Assembly: GCF_004402495.1 (NCBI RefSeq)
Contig: NZ_SOFH01000023.1
Coordinates: 426,021 to 490,020 of the forward strand
Source of the DNA: Cryobacterium sp. HLT2-28
Lineage (GTDB): Bacteria > Actinomycetota > Actinomycetes > Actinomycetales > Microbacteriaceae
Length of the DNA: 64,000 nucleotides
Direction of reading: 5' to 3'
Position 1 is the stretch's first letter. Every line of letters starts with the position of its first letter. Below the pieces are notes generated by a model. That model made no database searches. It had not been told where the DNA came from and was given only the letters and a program-made list of their open reading frames with translations. The position numbers were made by a program, and so were the translations under genes. Of this stretch, positions 24,047 to 33,804 are shown piece by piece.

Positions 24047-24637
24047 TCAGTCGGCGAGCAGTTCCCGGATCACCGGAACGAGCTGTTCGAAGGCCCTGGC
24101 CCGGTGGCTTTGCTCGTTCTTCACGTTCGGCGTGAGCGCGGCGGCCGAGATCGCGTAGCCGTCGGGAAGGAAGATCGGGTCGTAACCGAAACCCTGCTCC
24201 CCTGACGGCTCGGGCAGGATCTGGCCCGGCCATTCCCCGGTGACATGGCGTTCCGTGCCGTCCGGAAGGGCCAGGGCCGCGACGCAGGCGAAATGCGCAC
24301 CCCGGTGGTCCTCCGGCACGTCGGCCAGCTGCCAGAGCAGCAGCCTCAGGTTCGCCTCCGCGTCCCTGGCCGGTCCGGCCCAGCGGGCGGAGAAGATGCC
24401 CGGCGATCCGCCGAGCACGTCGACGCAGATGCCGGAGTCGTCTGCGACGGCGGGCAGCCCGGTGTGAGCGGCCGCGGCGCGTGCCTTGATCAAGGCGTTC
24501 TCGACGAAGCTGGTGCCGTCTTCGACGGGCTCAGGGCCGTCGTAGGCAAGAACCTCGATGCCGGGAAGCCGCGGGGCGAGGATGCGACGCAACTCCTCCA
24601 CCTTGTGGGGGTTGTGGGTGGCGAGAACGACCTGCAC
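24047..24637 (-). CDS. rdgB: RdgB/HAM1 XTP/dITP pyrophosphatase
   Basis: The 196-residue protein starts from GTG: VQVVLATHNPHKVEELRRIL, with VADDSGICVDVLGGSPGIFS and EQGFGYDPIFLPDG, the conserved motifs of non-canonical purine NTP pyrophosphatase. It hydrolyses dITP and XTP to monophosphates and prevents their incorporation. It follows rph by two bases and is the last gene of murI-rph-rdgB. Confidence 0.93.
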   Translation of the reverse strand: MQVVLATHNPHKVEELRRILAPRLPGIEVLAYDGPEPVEDGTSFVENALIKARAAAAHTGLPAVADDSGICVDVLGGSPGIFSARWAGPARDAEANLRLLLWQLADVPEDHRGAHFACVAALALPDGTERHVTGEWPGQILPEPSGEQGFGYDPIFLPDGYAISAAALTPNVKNEQSHRARAFEQLVPVIRELLAD

Positions 24638-24639
24638 GG

Positions 24640-25374
24640 CTAGCGCCCCAGCGCGTTCTTCTGGAACTCGGTCAGCGTGACGGTGCCGGCCAGCGCCAGG
24701 TCGAGCAGGGAATTCAACTCGCTGCGATCGAAGGGCGCTCCCTCGGCGGTTCCCTGAACCTCGACGAACAATCCGCGACCGGTGACGACCACGTTCATGT
24801 CGGTCTCGGCCTTCGAGTCCTCCGTGTAGGCCAGGTCGAGCATGGGTACGCCGCCGACGATGCCGACGGAGATGGCCGCCACGCTGTCGATCAGCGGCTG
24901 CGCCTTCTGGCCGAGGAACTTCTTCTCCCGGCCCCACTCGAGGGCATCCGCCAGTGCCACGTAGGCGCCGGTGATGGCGGCCGTGCGGGTGCCGCCGTCG
25001 GCCTGCAGCACGTCGCAGTCCAGGACGATCGTGTTCTCGCCGAGCGCCTTCATGTCGACCACGGCGCGGAGGCTCCGGCCGACCAGGCGGCTGATCTCGT
25101 GGGTGCGGCCGCCGATGCGTCCCTTGACCGATTCTCGGGCCATCCGGTCGTTGGTGGACCGAGGAAGCATGGAGTACTCGGCGGTGACCCAGCCCGCCCC
25201 CTTGCCTGCCATCCACCGCGGCACGCCGTTGGTGAACGATGCCGTGCAAAGCACCCTGGTGCGGCCGAAGGAGATCAGGGCCGAGCCTTCGGCCTGGTCG
25301 CTCCAGCCTCGCTCGATCGTGACCGGCCGAAGCTCGTCTGTCGTTCGTCCGTCGGCGCGCACAATGTCGTTCAC
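24640..25374 (-). CDS. rph: ribonuclease PH
   Basis: The 244-residue protein has [53 protein letters not shown] and [20 protein letters not shown]. These are the RNase PH signatures. It trims the 3' ends of tRNA precursors by phosphorolysis. The GTG start overlaps the murI stop (GTGA). Confidence 0.95.
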   Translation of the reverse strand: MNDIVRADGRTTDELRPVTIERGWSDQAEGSALISFGRTRVLCTASFTNGVPRWMAGKGAGWVTAEYSMLPRSTNDRMARESVKGRIGGRTHEISRLVGRSLRAVVDMKALGENTIVLDCDVLQADGGTRTAAITGAYVALADALEWGREKKFLGQKAQPLIDSVAAISVGIVGGVPMLDLAYTEDSKAETDMNVVVTGRGLFVEVQGTAEGAPFDRSELNSLLDLALAGTVTLTEFQKNALGR

Positions 25375-26237
25375 GAGGTCTCCTTGTTGGTGTTCGGATG
25401 CGATGCCGCGAATTCGACGAGCTCGCTCAGGTTGAAGGTGCCGGTCTCGACGAGGTCGACCCGGGCGATGTCCTGGCCGACCAGGCGGTGCGCGAGGCTG
25501 AGGAAATCCTCGGCGCTGCCGCCCGTTGCCTCGTAGCGGTAGCTCGGCGGGCGTTTGTCCGCGCGTTCGGCGCCCTGGCTGACGAGGGCCCGATAGACGT
25601 CGTTGGCCGTCTCGGTGTCGCTGGATACGAGGGTGACGGTGTCACCCATCACGTAGGAGATGGCTCCGCGCAGGAACGGATAGTGGGTGCAGCCGAGCAC
25701 CAGGGTATCGACCCCCGCTGCCTTGAGGGGGGCAAGATACTCCTCCGCAACCGCGAGGACCTCGCCGCCCGTGGTCACGCCGGCTTCGACGAATTCGACG
25801 AAACGGGGGCAGGCCTGGGTGAAAAGACGGATGTCTGTGGCCGCCGCGAAGGCGTCCTCGTAGGCACGCGACTTGACGGTGCCGAGGGTGCCGATCACGC
25901 CGACCCGGTTGTTCCGGGTGGTGCCGACCGCGCGGCGCACCGCGGGCTGGATGACCTCGATCACGGGCACACTGTAGCGTTCCCGGGCGTCGCGGAGCAC
26001 GGCGGCGGAGGCGGTGTTGCACGCGATCACCAGCATCTTGACGTCCTGGGCGACGAGGTCATCGAGCACCTGGAGTGCGTAGCGACGCACGTCGGCGATC
26101 TTCTTCGGACCGTAGGGCGAGTGCGCGGTGTCCCCGATGTAGAGGATCGATTCGTTGGGCAGCTGATCCTTGATCGCCCGGGCGACGGTCAGGCCGCCCA
26201 CTCCGGAATCGAAGATTCCAATCGGTGCATCCGTCAC
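25371..26237 (-). CDS. murI: glutamate racemase
   Basis: The 288-residue protein carries [26 protein letters not shown] with one catalytic Cys, and [13 protein letters not shown] with the other. It makes D-glutamate for peptidoglycan. The start is GTG. The murI-rph-rdgB order is common in actinobacteria. Confidence 0.95.
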   Translation of the reverse strand: MTDAPIGIFDSGVGGLTVARAIKDQLPNESILYIGDTAHSPYGPKKIADVRRYALQVLDDLVAQDVKMLVIACNTASAAVLRDARERYSVPVIEVIQPAVRRAVGTTRNNRVGVIGTLGTVKSRAYEDAFAAATDIRLFTQACPRFVEFVEAGVTTGGEVLAVAEEYLAPLKAAGVDTLVLGCTHYPFLRGAISYVMGDTVTLVSSDTETANDVYRALVSQGAERADKRPPSYRYEATGGSAEDFLSLAHRLVGQDIARVDLVETGTFNLSELVEFAASHPNTNKETS

Positions 26238-26484
26238 GACAGTCGAGCTTAGTCGGAATCCTCCGATCCCGGCGAAGTGCCCGGCTCGGCCCGGGTTTCG
26301 CGCGAGCGCGCCTCACCGGCCCCCAGGCCGGGCGATTGTGGGCGTTTTCTCAGGGTCCGCGGGACGGGCGTCACACGTACCAGAGCGGGAATATGGGCGT
26401 AACTACACTCGGAATATGGAGGCCCGCCAACCGACGGTAACCGCGCAGGAAGACGCCCCATTCGTCGTTTGAGGAGATGACCCA

Positions 26485-27717
26485 GTGAATGATCGAGTCG
26501 TAATTACCGGGTTGGGCGCACTGACGCCGCTGGGAAACACATGGCGGGAAACCTGGTCGGGTCTCGCGAACGGACGGAGCGGGGTCGCTCGGATCACTCA
26601 GTTCGACCCTGAGGGTCTGCCGACCCAGATCGCCGGCGAAGTCAAGAACTTCGTTCCGGCCGAGCAGATGTCCATTAAGCAGGTTAAGCGGGCCTCCCGC
26701 GCGTCCCAGCTCGCGATCGCCGCCGCCCGTGAGGCCGTGGCCGACGCCGGGTTCGGCCCGTCCATGGAGGGAATCGACAGCGCGGTCGTGGTGAACAGCG
26801 CCGTTTCCGGCTATGCCGAGATCCAGGAGGCCACCGAACTCGTCAACTCCGGCGGTTCGCGCCGCATCCCGCCGCGTTTCGTGCCGTCTTCGCTCCTCAA
26901 CATGGCCGCCTGCGAGGTGGCCATCGACCTGGGTGTGCACGGCCCGGTCAACGCCAGCGCCCTCGCCTGCGCGAGCGGCGCCTACGCCCTGCTCGAGGCC
27001 CGCACGCTCCTGATGATGGGCGACGCTGACGTCGTCATCGCCGGCGGCGTCGAAGCCGCGATCACCCCCGTCATGTTCGCCGGGCTGAACGCCATGCACG
27101 CAGCGTCCAAGAACAATGACTCCCCCGCCGAGGCGAGCCGCCCGTTCGACGCCGACCGCAACGGACTCGTCTTCGGCGAGGGCGCGGTGATCTTCGTGAT
27201 GGAGCTGCTCTCCCACGCCAAGGCCCGCGGAGCCCGCGTCTACGCCGAGGTTCTCGGCGGGGCGCTGACAAGCGACGGCCACAGCATCGTGGCCCCCGAA
27301 CCGACGGGGAAGTACGCCAGCCTCGCGATGACCAGGGCCCTCGCGAAGTCGAAGCTGAACCCGAGCGACATCGACATGATCTGCGCGCACGGCACCTCGA
27401 CCCAGGCGAACGACCGCGCGGAGTCCTCGGCGATCCGTCAGGCGCTCGGCACTTCGGCCGACGGAATCGCCGTCACCGCTCCGAAGTCGATGACCGGCCA
27501 CCTGATCGGCGCGGCGGGAGCCCTGTCCGGCCTGCTCTGCGCCCTGTCGATCCGCACCGGGATCATCCCGCCGACGATCAACTACGTCACCCCCGACCCG
27601 GACTGCACCCTCGACTACGTTCCCCTGACCGCGCGGGTGAAACCCGTTCGTTACGCTCTCGCGAACGCATTCGGCTTCGGCGGCCAGAACTGCATCGTCG
27701 CCTTCGGTGCCCTGTAG
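26485..27717 (+). CDS. fabF: beta-ketoacyl-ACP synthase II-like (FabF)
   Basis: The 410-residue ketosynthase has the catalytic Cys in ASALACASGAYAL, His in ICAHGTSTQAND, His in SMTGHLIGAAGA, and the C-terminal NAFGFGGQNCIV. It condenses malonyl-ACP with acyl-ACP in fatty-acid elongation. No other fab gene adjoins, so it may be a stand-alone KS for a special lipid or simply a dispersed gene. Start ATG 26485 follows a GAGGAG-type site. Confidence 0.88.
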   Translation: MNDRVVITGLGALTPLGNTWRETWSGLANGRSGVARITQFDPEGLPTQIAGEVKNFVPAEQMSIKQVKRASRASQLAIAAAREAVADAGFGPSMEGIDSAVVVNSAVSGYAEIQEATELVNSGGSRRIPPRFVPSSLLNMAACEVAIDLGVHGPVNASALACASGAYALLEARTLLMMGDADVVIAGGVEAAITPVMFAGLNAMHAASKNNDSPAEASRPFDADRNGLVFGEGAVIFVMELLSHAKARGARVYAEVLGGALTSDGHSIVAPEPTGKYASLAMTRALAKSKLNPSDIDMICAHGTSTQANDRAESSAIRQALGTSADGIAVTAPKSMTGHLIGAAGALSGLLCALSIRTGIIPPTINYVTPDPDCTLDYVPLTARVKPVRYALANAFGFGGQNCIVAFGAL

Positions 27718-27764
27718 ATCGTCACCGGGGCCGATCATCGGCCGGTGCGGATAGGGTCTATCGG

Positions 27765-29087
27765 GTGACCGAATCCTCAGCATTCCGCACCGACCGTTAC
27801 GAACTCACCATGGTGGACGCCGCCATCCAGAGCGGCACCGCCGGTCGCGAGTGCCAGTTCGAGGCCTTCGCCAGGCGGCTCCCCTCCGGCCGCCGCTACG
27901 GCATCGTCGCCGGCACCGGACGCCTGCTCGAACTCATCCGCGATTTCAGGTTCACGGATGCCGAACTCGCCTGGCTCGATGCCAACGCCGTCGTGCGCCG
28001 CCCCACCCTCGACTGGCTGGCCGACTACGCCTTCCGCGGCGACATCTGGGGCTACCAGGAGGGCGAGGTCTACTTCCCCGGCTCGCCCCTGGTGACGATC
28101 GACGGCAGCTTCGCCGAGTGCGTCATCCTCGAAACCCTCATCCTGAGCGTGCTCAACTACGACAGTTCGGTGGCCGGCGCTGCAGCCCGGATGGTGTCGG
28201 TGAGCCTGGGCCGGCCGCTCGCGGAGATGGGGTCGCGGCGCACCGGGGAATACTCGGCCGTCGCGGCCGCCCGGGCCGCCTACATCGCCGGCTTCGCGTC
28301 GACGAGCAACCTCGAGGCGGGACGGAGCTGGGGGGTGCCGACGATGGGCACGGCGGCGCATTCGTTCACCCTGCTCCACGACAGCGAAGAGGACGCATTC
28401 CGCGCCCAGGTTGCCGCCTTCGGGGTGTCGACCACCCTCCTCGTCGACACCTACGACGTCACCCGCGGGATCGACCTGGCCATCCGCGTGGCCGGGCCCG
28501 GCCTCGGCTCGATCCGGATCGACTCGGGTGACCTGCCGACCGTCGTCGCTGGGGCACGGGCGCAGCTGGATTCCCTGGGCGCCGTGAACACCCGGATCAC
28601 GGTCACCAGCGACCTCGACGAATACTCGATCGCCGCTCTCTCGGCGTCGCCCGTCGACGCCTTCGGGGTCGGAACATCCGTCGTCACCGGTTCGGGAGCC
28701 CCGGCCGCCGGGATGGTCTACAAGCTGGTCGCGCACCGGGACGACGCCGGCGAGTGGGTCTCCGTCGCGAAGACGTCCACCGCCAAGGCGTCAGTCGGCG
28801 GCCGCAAACGCTCGGTGCGGCGCCTCGACGCCGCCGGAATCGCCCGGGCCGAGATCGTGCTGGTCGGTGAGGCCGACGAAGACCCCACCGGGTTCGAGGC
28901 GCCGGACGGTCACGACCGAGCCCTGCTCGTGCCGTTCGTCACCGACGGCGTCATCGACGAGGGCTACCTCGGGGCCGCCGGCACCGTGCGGGCCCGGACC
29001 CACAACGCCCGCGTCATGCAGGAGCTGCCGATCGAAGCGTTCCGGCTCGGCCGGGGCGATCCCGTCATCCCGACGCTGTACCGGTAG
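27765..29087 (+). CDS. pncB: nicotinate phosphoribosyltransferase
   Basis: The 440-residue protein has FRTDRYELTMVDAAI, MGSRRTGEYSAV, GVPTMGTAAHSF and SIRIDSGDL. It converts nicotinate and PRPP to nicotinate mononucleotide in NAD salvage. The de novo NAD operon lies 27 kb away in the same window. A GTG start is used. DUF3039 follows convergently. Confidence 0.92.
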   Translation: MTESSAFRTDRYELTMVDAAIQSGTAGRECQFEAFARRLPSGRRYGIVAGTGRLLELIRDFRFTDAELAWLDANAVVRRPTLDWLADYAFRGDIWGYQEGEVYFPGSPLVTIDGSFAECVILETLILSVLNYDSSVAGAAARMVSVSLGRPLAEMGSRRTGEYSAVAAARAAYIAGFASTSNLEAGRSWGVPTMGTAAHSFTLLHDSEEDAFRAQVAAFGVSTTLLVDTYDVTRGIDLAIRVAGPGLGSIRIDSGDLPTVVAGARAQLDSLGAVNTRITVTSDLDEYSIAALSASPVDAFGVGTSVVTGSGAPAAGMVYKLVAHRDDAGEWVSVAKTSTAKASVGGRKRSVRRLDAAGIARAEIVLVGEADEDPTGFEAPDGHDRALLVPFVTDGVIDEGYLGAAGTVRARTHNARVMQELPIEAFRLGRGDPVIPTLYR

Positions 29088-29096
29088 GGCCTCGGG

Positions 29097-29381
29097 CTAG
29101 CCCTTCATCTTTTCGTAGATTGCCTTGCAGGTCGGGCAGACCGGGAACTTCTCCGGGTCACGTCCGGGCAGCCACTTCTTGCCGCACAGGGCGCGTACGG
29201 GCTTTCCGGAGATCGCGGACTCGAGGATCTTGTCCTTGGGTACGTAGTGGGAGAACCGCTCGTGGTCGCCCGGCTCGATCTGCTCCTGGTTGATGAGCTC
29301 CTCGAGCTCGCGGTCGAGCGTGGAGGTGCCGCCGCCCGGCTGGCCTGGTTCTGCAATGCTCGCGCGAAAGTCTTCAGTCAT
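29097..29381 (-). CDS. DUF3039 zinc-binding protein
   Basis: The 94-residue protein has HERFSHYVPKDKI, GKPVRALCGKKWLPGRD and FPVCPTCKAIYEKMKG, the pattern of DUF3039. Cys residues in ALCGKKW and CPTC with a His suggest zinc binding. The family is actinobacterial and often adjacent to pncB; function is unknown. Confidence 0.88.
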   Translation of the reverse strand: MTEDFRASIAEPGQPGGGTSTLDRELEELINQEQIEPGDHERFSHYVPKDKILESAISGKPVRALCGKKWLPGRDPEKFPVCPTCKAIYEKMKG

Positions 29382-29423
29382 ACGAACATTGTAGGCAGGA
29401 GCGGGGCATCCGTTGTGGGTGGC

Positions 29424-30998
29424 TCAGGCCCGGATCGCGGACGCGAGCATCTCGGGGCCACGCCGTTCGAACGTGCGAGAGCCAAGCCAGATTCCGCCGG
29501 TGAGGGTGAGCAGGCCGACTCCGACGCCCGAGAACAGCGCCGGCAGGTGCCAGATCGGATCGGCGAAGATGCCCAGGACGGCGAAACAGATCGACGGCAG
29601 CGACAAAAGGATCGAGCCGGTGAAGGTCAGCGACTGGATCATCGCCGCGGCGGTGTCGGTGGACTGGGGCTGTGCGAACGGGCTGTCTCCCGGTTTCGTG
29701 GAGGGGTAGGGGAACCGGGCCGAGGTGTAGCTCGAGAAGCCGAGCCCGGTGAGGAGGATGCACGTGCTCACGCCGAGCAGGGACGGCAGCACGGTCCAAT
29801 CGCCGAAGAACGAAACGCTGACCGCCGATCCGATCCCGATCAAGGGGATGCCGACGAACAGCGTCGGGACCAGGCGTCCGATCCGGTCGGCGAATCCGCG
29901 GGTTCCGGAGGCGACGTGAAGCCAGATGGCCGTGTGGTCGTAGGCGACGTCGTTGTGCATCGTCCAGCCGAGGAAGATGCACATCAGCGGCACCGGGAGC
30001 AGTGCGAGGTACGGAAGCGGAACCCCGGCGAAGGACAGCGGCAGGATCACCAGGACCGGGATGACCGGAATCATGACCAGCGACATCCAGTACCGCGAGT
30101 CCCTGCCCCAGTAGGTGAGGCTGCGGGCCGCGATGACACCGATCGGGGTGTGCGGCATCCGGTCGAACCAGCCGAGCCCGCCGTACTGGCGGGCCTGGGC
30201 CTCACGGCCCGGGGTGACGAGCATCCGTGCCACCAGGGTCTGCCAGGCCAGCCACAGAAGGTAGACCGTGGCGGCGGCGATCAGCAGCTTCAGGAAGGCC
30301 GGCCCCCACGCGCCGGTGGCGGCGTCGCCGGGGACCGCCCAGGCTGCCCCCAGTGGCGTCCAGCCGAGGATCGCCGAGAGCCCGCCGAGCAGGTCGAGGC
30401 CGTAGCGCTCCCAGTCGAGATTGAGGATGAGCAGCACGACCGGGGCCACCATCACCAGGAAGAGCACGCCGATGATGCCCGTGAACTCCCGGGACCGGCG
30501 GGTCGATAGCAGGAACGCCGCGATCGAGGTGCTCACCCGGGACGCCAGCATGCACGTTGCCAGGAGAAGGGCGGCCGCCACGATGGCCAGCAACGTCTCG
30601 ACCACTCCCCGCGACCAGGTCACGATCGTGCCGAGGAGCACCAGCGCCAGCACGAAGGCCGGCGCCCCGACCAGCGACGCGAGCACCAGCCCTGCCGACA
30701 GCCGTCGGTTCGGGATGCCCATGGTCGCGAACTTCCGCGGGTCCATGCTGTCGTCGATGCCGAAGACCAGGGGAACGAGAAAGAACCCGAGCACGACGAT
30801 CGACCCGGCGACGACGAGTCCGTCGCGCACGGCGACGACATCGCCGACGAAGCGGAGCCCTACCAGCACGATGACAAGGCCGACGGCCACGGCGAGGCCG
30901 TAGACGAGCGCTATCGCGATGCCGACGACCTGCCAGGGACTGCGCCGGAACAGGTTCGCGAGCAGGCGGAGTTTCAGTCCGAGAAACTGTGCAACCAC
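29424..30998 (-). CDS. ABC transporter permease, large actinobacterial type
   Basis: The 524-residue protein has about 12 hydrophobic segments. It starts MVAQFLGLKLRLLANLFRRS (GTG 30998), overlapping the ATPase gene by 25 bases. It has the fingerprint of large membrane partners of one-ATPase ABC exporters (VPLVFGIDDSMDPRKFATMG). Substrate is unknown. Such pairs occur across Microbacteriaceae. Confidence 0.8.
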   Translation of the reverse strand: MVAQFLGLKLRLLANLFRRSPWQVVGIAIALVYGLAVAVGLVIVLVGLRFVGDVVAVRDGLVVAGSIVVLGFFLVPLVFGIDDSMDPRKFATMGIPNRRLSAGLVLASLVGAPAFVLALVLLGTIVTWSRGVVETLLAIVAAALLLATCMLASRVSTSIAAFLLSTRRSREFTGIIGVLFLVMVAPVVLLILNLDWERYGLDLLGGLSAILGWTPLGAAWAVPGDAATGAWGPAFLKLLIAAATVYLLWLAWQTLVARMLVTPGREAQARQYGGLGWFDRMPHTPIGVIAARSLTYWGRDSRYWMSLVMIPVIPVLVILPLSFAGVPLPYLALLPVPLMCIFLGWTMHNDVAYDHTAIWLHVASGTRGFADRIGRLVPTLFVGIPLIGIGSAVSVSFFGDWTVLPSLLGVSTCILLTGLGFSSYTSARFPYPSTKPGDSPFAQPQSTDTAAAMIQSLTFTGSILLSLPSICFAVLGIFADPIWHLPALFSGVGVGLLTLTGGIWLGSRTFERRGPEMLASAIRA

Positions 30999-32719
30999 TC
31001 CATGCCCTCCGCAACCTTGCGTCCGCCGGCAAGCTCGATGAACCGCTCTTCGAGGGTCTTCTCACCCCGGACCTCGTCGATGGTGCCGGAGGCGAGAACC
31101 GCCCCCTGCACGATGATGGCCACGTGATCGCAGACCCGCTGGATCAGGTCCATGCCGTGGCTGGATAACACAACCGTGCCGCCGCTGGCCACGTACTTCT
31201 GCAGGATCTCCGTGACGTTGACGGCCGACACCGGGTCAACCGACTCGAAGGGTTCGTCGAGCACGAGTAGCCTCGGCGAGTGGATCATCGCGCAGGCCAA
31301 AGCGATCTTCTTCGTCATACCGGCCGAGTAGTCGGCGACGAGGCGGTTGAGCGCATCCTCGAGGCCGAACGCCGCGGCCAGGTCTGCCGACCGCTTGCGC
31401 ACCGTCGCTCCGTCGAGTCCGCGCAGGACGCCGGAGTAGTAGAGAAGTTGCGCCCCGGTGAGCCGGTCGAACAGTCGGAGCCGGTCGGGCAGCACGCCGA
31501 TGATGCGCTTGGCGGCGATGGGGCTGCCCCAGACATCGATGCCGTGAACCTGCACGGCGCCCGCGTCGGGACGGAGGAGTCCGGTGATCATGGAGAGGGT
31601 CGTCGTCTTGCCTGCACCGTTGGGTCCCACGATGCCGTAGAAGGATCCCTCGCGAACCTCGAGATCGATCCCGGAAACGGCCACGGTGTTGCCGAAACTC
31701 TTCTTCAGCCCGGTCACCGACAGCACGAGCGGGGTAAGCTGCCCCTCCGGGACCGGCGGGGCCGACTTCGGTCTCCGTTTCGTCGAGGCGCGCGGCGTCC
31801 GTCCCGGTGCCTTCTTCGGTGCCCGGACGGCCACCGCCGGCGGCGCAGCGGGATCCGCTTCCGGTGCCAGGACGGGGCCTGCGTACTCTGGCGGCAGGAT
31901 CTCGGCGGCCGAGGCCGGTGGGACAACGGTTTCCACGGCCTCGTCGACCGGTTCGGGCGTCACGGCCTCAGGCTCACCGACCGCAGGCTCAGCAACTGCG
32001 GTCTCCGCAGCAACGGGCTCAGCCACGGCCGGATCAGCGACGGCCGGCTCGGCAACGGCCGGCTCAGCCACGGCCGGCTCAGCCACGGCCGGCTCAGCCA
32101 CGGTCGGCTCAGCCACGGTCGGCTCGGCGACGGCCGGCTCGGCGACGGCCTGGCCGAGGGATGCAGAGAGTGCCGCGGCCCTGGTCGCTGCGGCCTTCGC
32201 GGCGCGAGCCTTCGCCGTGTCGGCTCGGGCAGCAGTCGATTTGGCGGCCGATTCGGTCCTGGCGGTGGCCGTGCGAGCGGACGTCGCCTTCGCGGCCGCC
32301 GACCGGGCGGCGGCCGGCGTTGCCACCGGAGAATCGTGCGCATCGGCGCCAGGTTCGACCGCTGACGCAGCCTTGGCCCGAGCGGTCGCGGGGCGGGCTG
32401 CGGCGGTGCGCGCCGCAGGCTTTGTCGTCCGGGGCTTCGGGGCCGGCCCCGCGGACGTCGGCGGAACCTCAGCGCCGTCGGCGAGCGGAGCGGCGGACGG
32501 TTTGCTGCTCCGCGCCGCGGGGGTGCGGGAGGCACCCGTCGGCCGGGCCGGAGCCTTGCGAACCGGGGCCTTGCGCACGGTCGGCTTGGGTGCCGCGGCC
32601 GTGGACACCGGAATGTCGCGTTCGTCCGCGGGAATCTGCGGTTTCGCGGGCGTCTCGACCCCCACGGGCGGGACTGTCGTCGGCTCGTCGGGCTCGGAGT
32701 TGGGGGGCACAAGAGTCAC
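30974..32719 (-). CDS. ABC ATPase with long low-complexity N-terminal region
   Basis: The 581-residue protein has a normal ABC domain in the last ~245 residues: Walker A IVGPNGAGKTTTLSM, signature DYSAGMTKKIALACAMIHSP, Walker B RLLVLDEPFESVDP. The first ~325 residues are Pro/Ala/Lys-rich, with a histone-H1-like Lys/Ala section followed by about 14 AVAEP-type pentapeptides and then KKAPGRTPRASTKRRPKS. The region has no known fold. It could be a flexible tether, a nucleic-acid or wall-binding extension, or a fused gene. Start GTG at 32719. Confidence 0.82.
   Translation of the reverse strand: MTLVPPNSEPDEPTTVPPVGVETPAKPQIPADERDIPVSTAAAPKPTVRKAPVRKAPARPTGASRTPAARSSKPSAAPLADGAEVPPTSAGPAPKPRTTKPAARTAAARPATARAKAASAVEPGADAHDSPVATPAAARSAAAKATSARTATARTESAAKSTAARADTAKARAAKAAATRAAALSASLGQAVAEPAVAEPTVAEPTVAEPAVAEPAVAEPAVAEPAVADPAVAEPVAAETAVAEPAVGEPEAVTPEPVDEAVETVVPPASAAEILPPEYAGPVLAPEADPAAPPAVAVRAPKKAPGRTPRASTKRRPKSAPPVPEGQLTPLVLSVTGLKKSFGNTVAVSGIDLEVREGSFYGIVGPNGAGKTTTLSMITGLLRPDAGAVQVHGIDVWGSPIAAKRIIGVLPDRLRLFDRLTGAQLLYYSGVLRGLDGATVRKRSADLAAAFGLEDALNRLVADYSAGMTKKIALACAMIHSPRLLVLDEPFESVDPVSAVNVTEILQKYVASGGTVVLSSHGMDLIQRVCDHVAIIVQGAVLASGTIDEVRGEKTLEERFIELAGGRKVAEGMEWLHSFSD
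31966..32150. repeat. 15-bp tandem repeats in the ABC ATPase gene
   Basis: About 12 imperfect copies of GGCTCAGCCACGGCC (variants with GGTC, GCGACGG) encode the AVAEP repeat on the minus strand. The unit is a multiple of three, so copy-number change keeps the frame. Confidence 0.85.
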
Positions 32720-32989
32720 CCCGCTAACCTACCAAGGACCGCCTGACACCGCAGGTTGGAGGTCAGCCGACGACACAAATGCCGGGCCGAAACGGCGCCC
32801 GTGGTCACGGACTGAGCACACTCCGGAAACCGCCTCTTCCCCCGGAGAGAGGGCATAAGGTAGACTGATGCTGGCATAACGGCGTGTCTATACGTGAACT
32901 TATGAGTGAACCCTAGACAAACTTGTTCGAAACAAGAGTCTTATGCATCGGATGCAGGGGTCGCTCGAATCTTTTTTTAGGAGATAATC
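32720..32989. promoter_or_regulatory. divergent promoter region with palindrome
   Basis: This 270-base gap separates the ABC ATPase start from the nucleotidyltransferase start. CTTGTTCGAAACAAG at 32922-32936 is a near-palindrome, possibly an operator. Two AT-rich stretches with TATACG/TAGACT boxes lie near 32860-32900. Confidence 0.45.
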
Positions 32990-33682
32990 GTGACCACCCA
33001 GGTAGTCATTCTGGCAGCAGGAATGGGAAGCAGACTCGGTCGTTCGCTTCCGAAGCCGCTGACCGAACTCAACGACGGTCGAACGATCATGCAGCAGCAG
33101 TTCGACAACATCGCACACGCCTTCGGCAAGAAGGCCAAGGTCACCATCGTGGTCGGCTACAAGCTCGAGCACATCATCGAGGCGTTCCCGCAGGCATCCT
33201 TCGTCTACAACGAAGAGTACGACCAGACCAACACGTCGAAGAGCCTGATGCGCGCGCTTCAGGCGTCGAGCACCGGCGGCGTGCTGTGGATGAACGGCGA
33301 CGTCGTCTTCGACCCCGCCATTCTCGACCGGGCCGCGGCGATGGTCGCCCGCGACCAGTCGTTCGTCACCGTGAACACCTCGAAGGTGTCGGATGAAGAG
33401 GTGAAGTACACCACCAGCGCCGAAGGCTACATCAAGGAGCTGTCGAAGACCGTCAAGGGCGGGCTCGGCGAAGCGGTCGGCATCAACTACATCTCGAGCG
33501 CCTACAAGGCGGTCCTGCTTCACCACCTCGCCAAGGTCGGCGACCAGGACTACTTCGAACGCGGCATCGAACTCGCCATCGAGAAGAACAACCTCCTCGT
33601 CGAGCCGCTCGACATCTCGGACTTCTACGCGGTCGAGGTCGACTTCGCTGAAGACCTGGAGCGCGCGAACCTCTTCGTCTAA
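32990..33682 (+). CDS. sugar/choline-phosphate nucleotidyltransferase-like
   Basis: The 230-residue protein begins MTTQVVILAAGMGSRLGRSL PKP, the NTP-transferase motif with catalytic Lys, then LTELNDGRTIM and VLWMNGDVVFDP with the metal Asp. It most resembles LicC-type CTP:phosphocholine or related nucleotidyltransferases that activate small phosphates for glycopolymers. Start is GTG after GGAGATAATC. The adjacent teichoic-type transporter genes support a role in surface polymer building. Confidence 0.75.
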   Translation: MTTQVVILAAGMGSRLGRSLPKPLTELNDGRTIMQQQFDNIAHAFGKKAKVTIVVGYKLEHIIEAFPQASFVYNEEYDQTNTSKSLMRALQASSTGGVLWMNGDVVFDPAILDRAAAMVARDQSFVTVNTSKVSDEEVKYTTSAEGYIKELSKTVKGGLGEAVGINYISSAYKAVLLHHLAKVGDQDYFERGIELAIEKNNLLVEPLDISDFYAVEVDFAEDLERANLFV

Positions 33683-33703
33683 CCAGACGTCGACGATGAA
33701 CAT

Positions 33704-33739
33704 GCCCCCCGGAACAATCAGGTGCCGGGGGGCTTTTTC
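33704..33739 (+). terminator. Rho-independent terminator
   Basis: CCCCCCGG and CCGGGGGG form an 8-bp stem followed by CTTTTTC, 22 bases after the nucleotidyltransferase stop. Confidence 0.88.
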
Positions 33740-33804
33740 ATGCCCGGGACTCGCTGGGTCCCAGATGGAGCCGGGCCGGGCCGGGCTCACCTACGATTGG
33801 TCGA

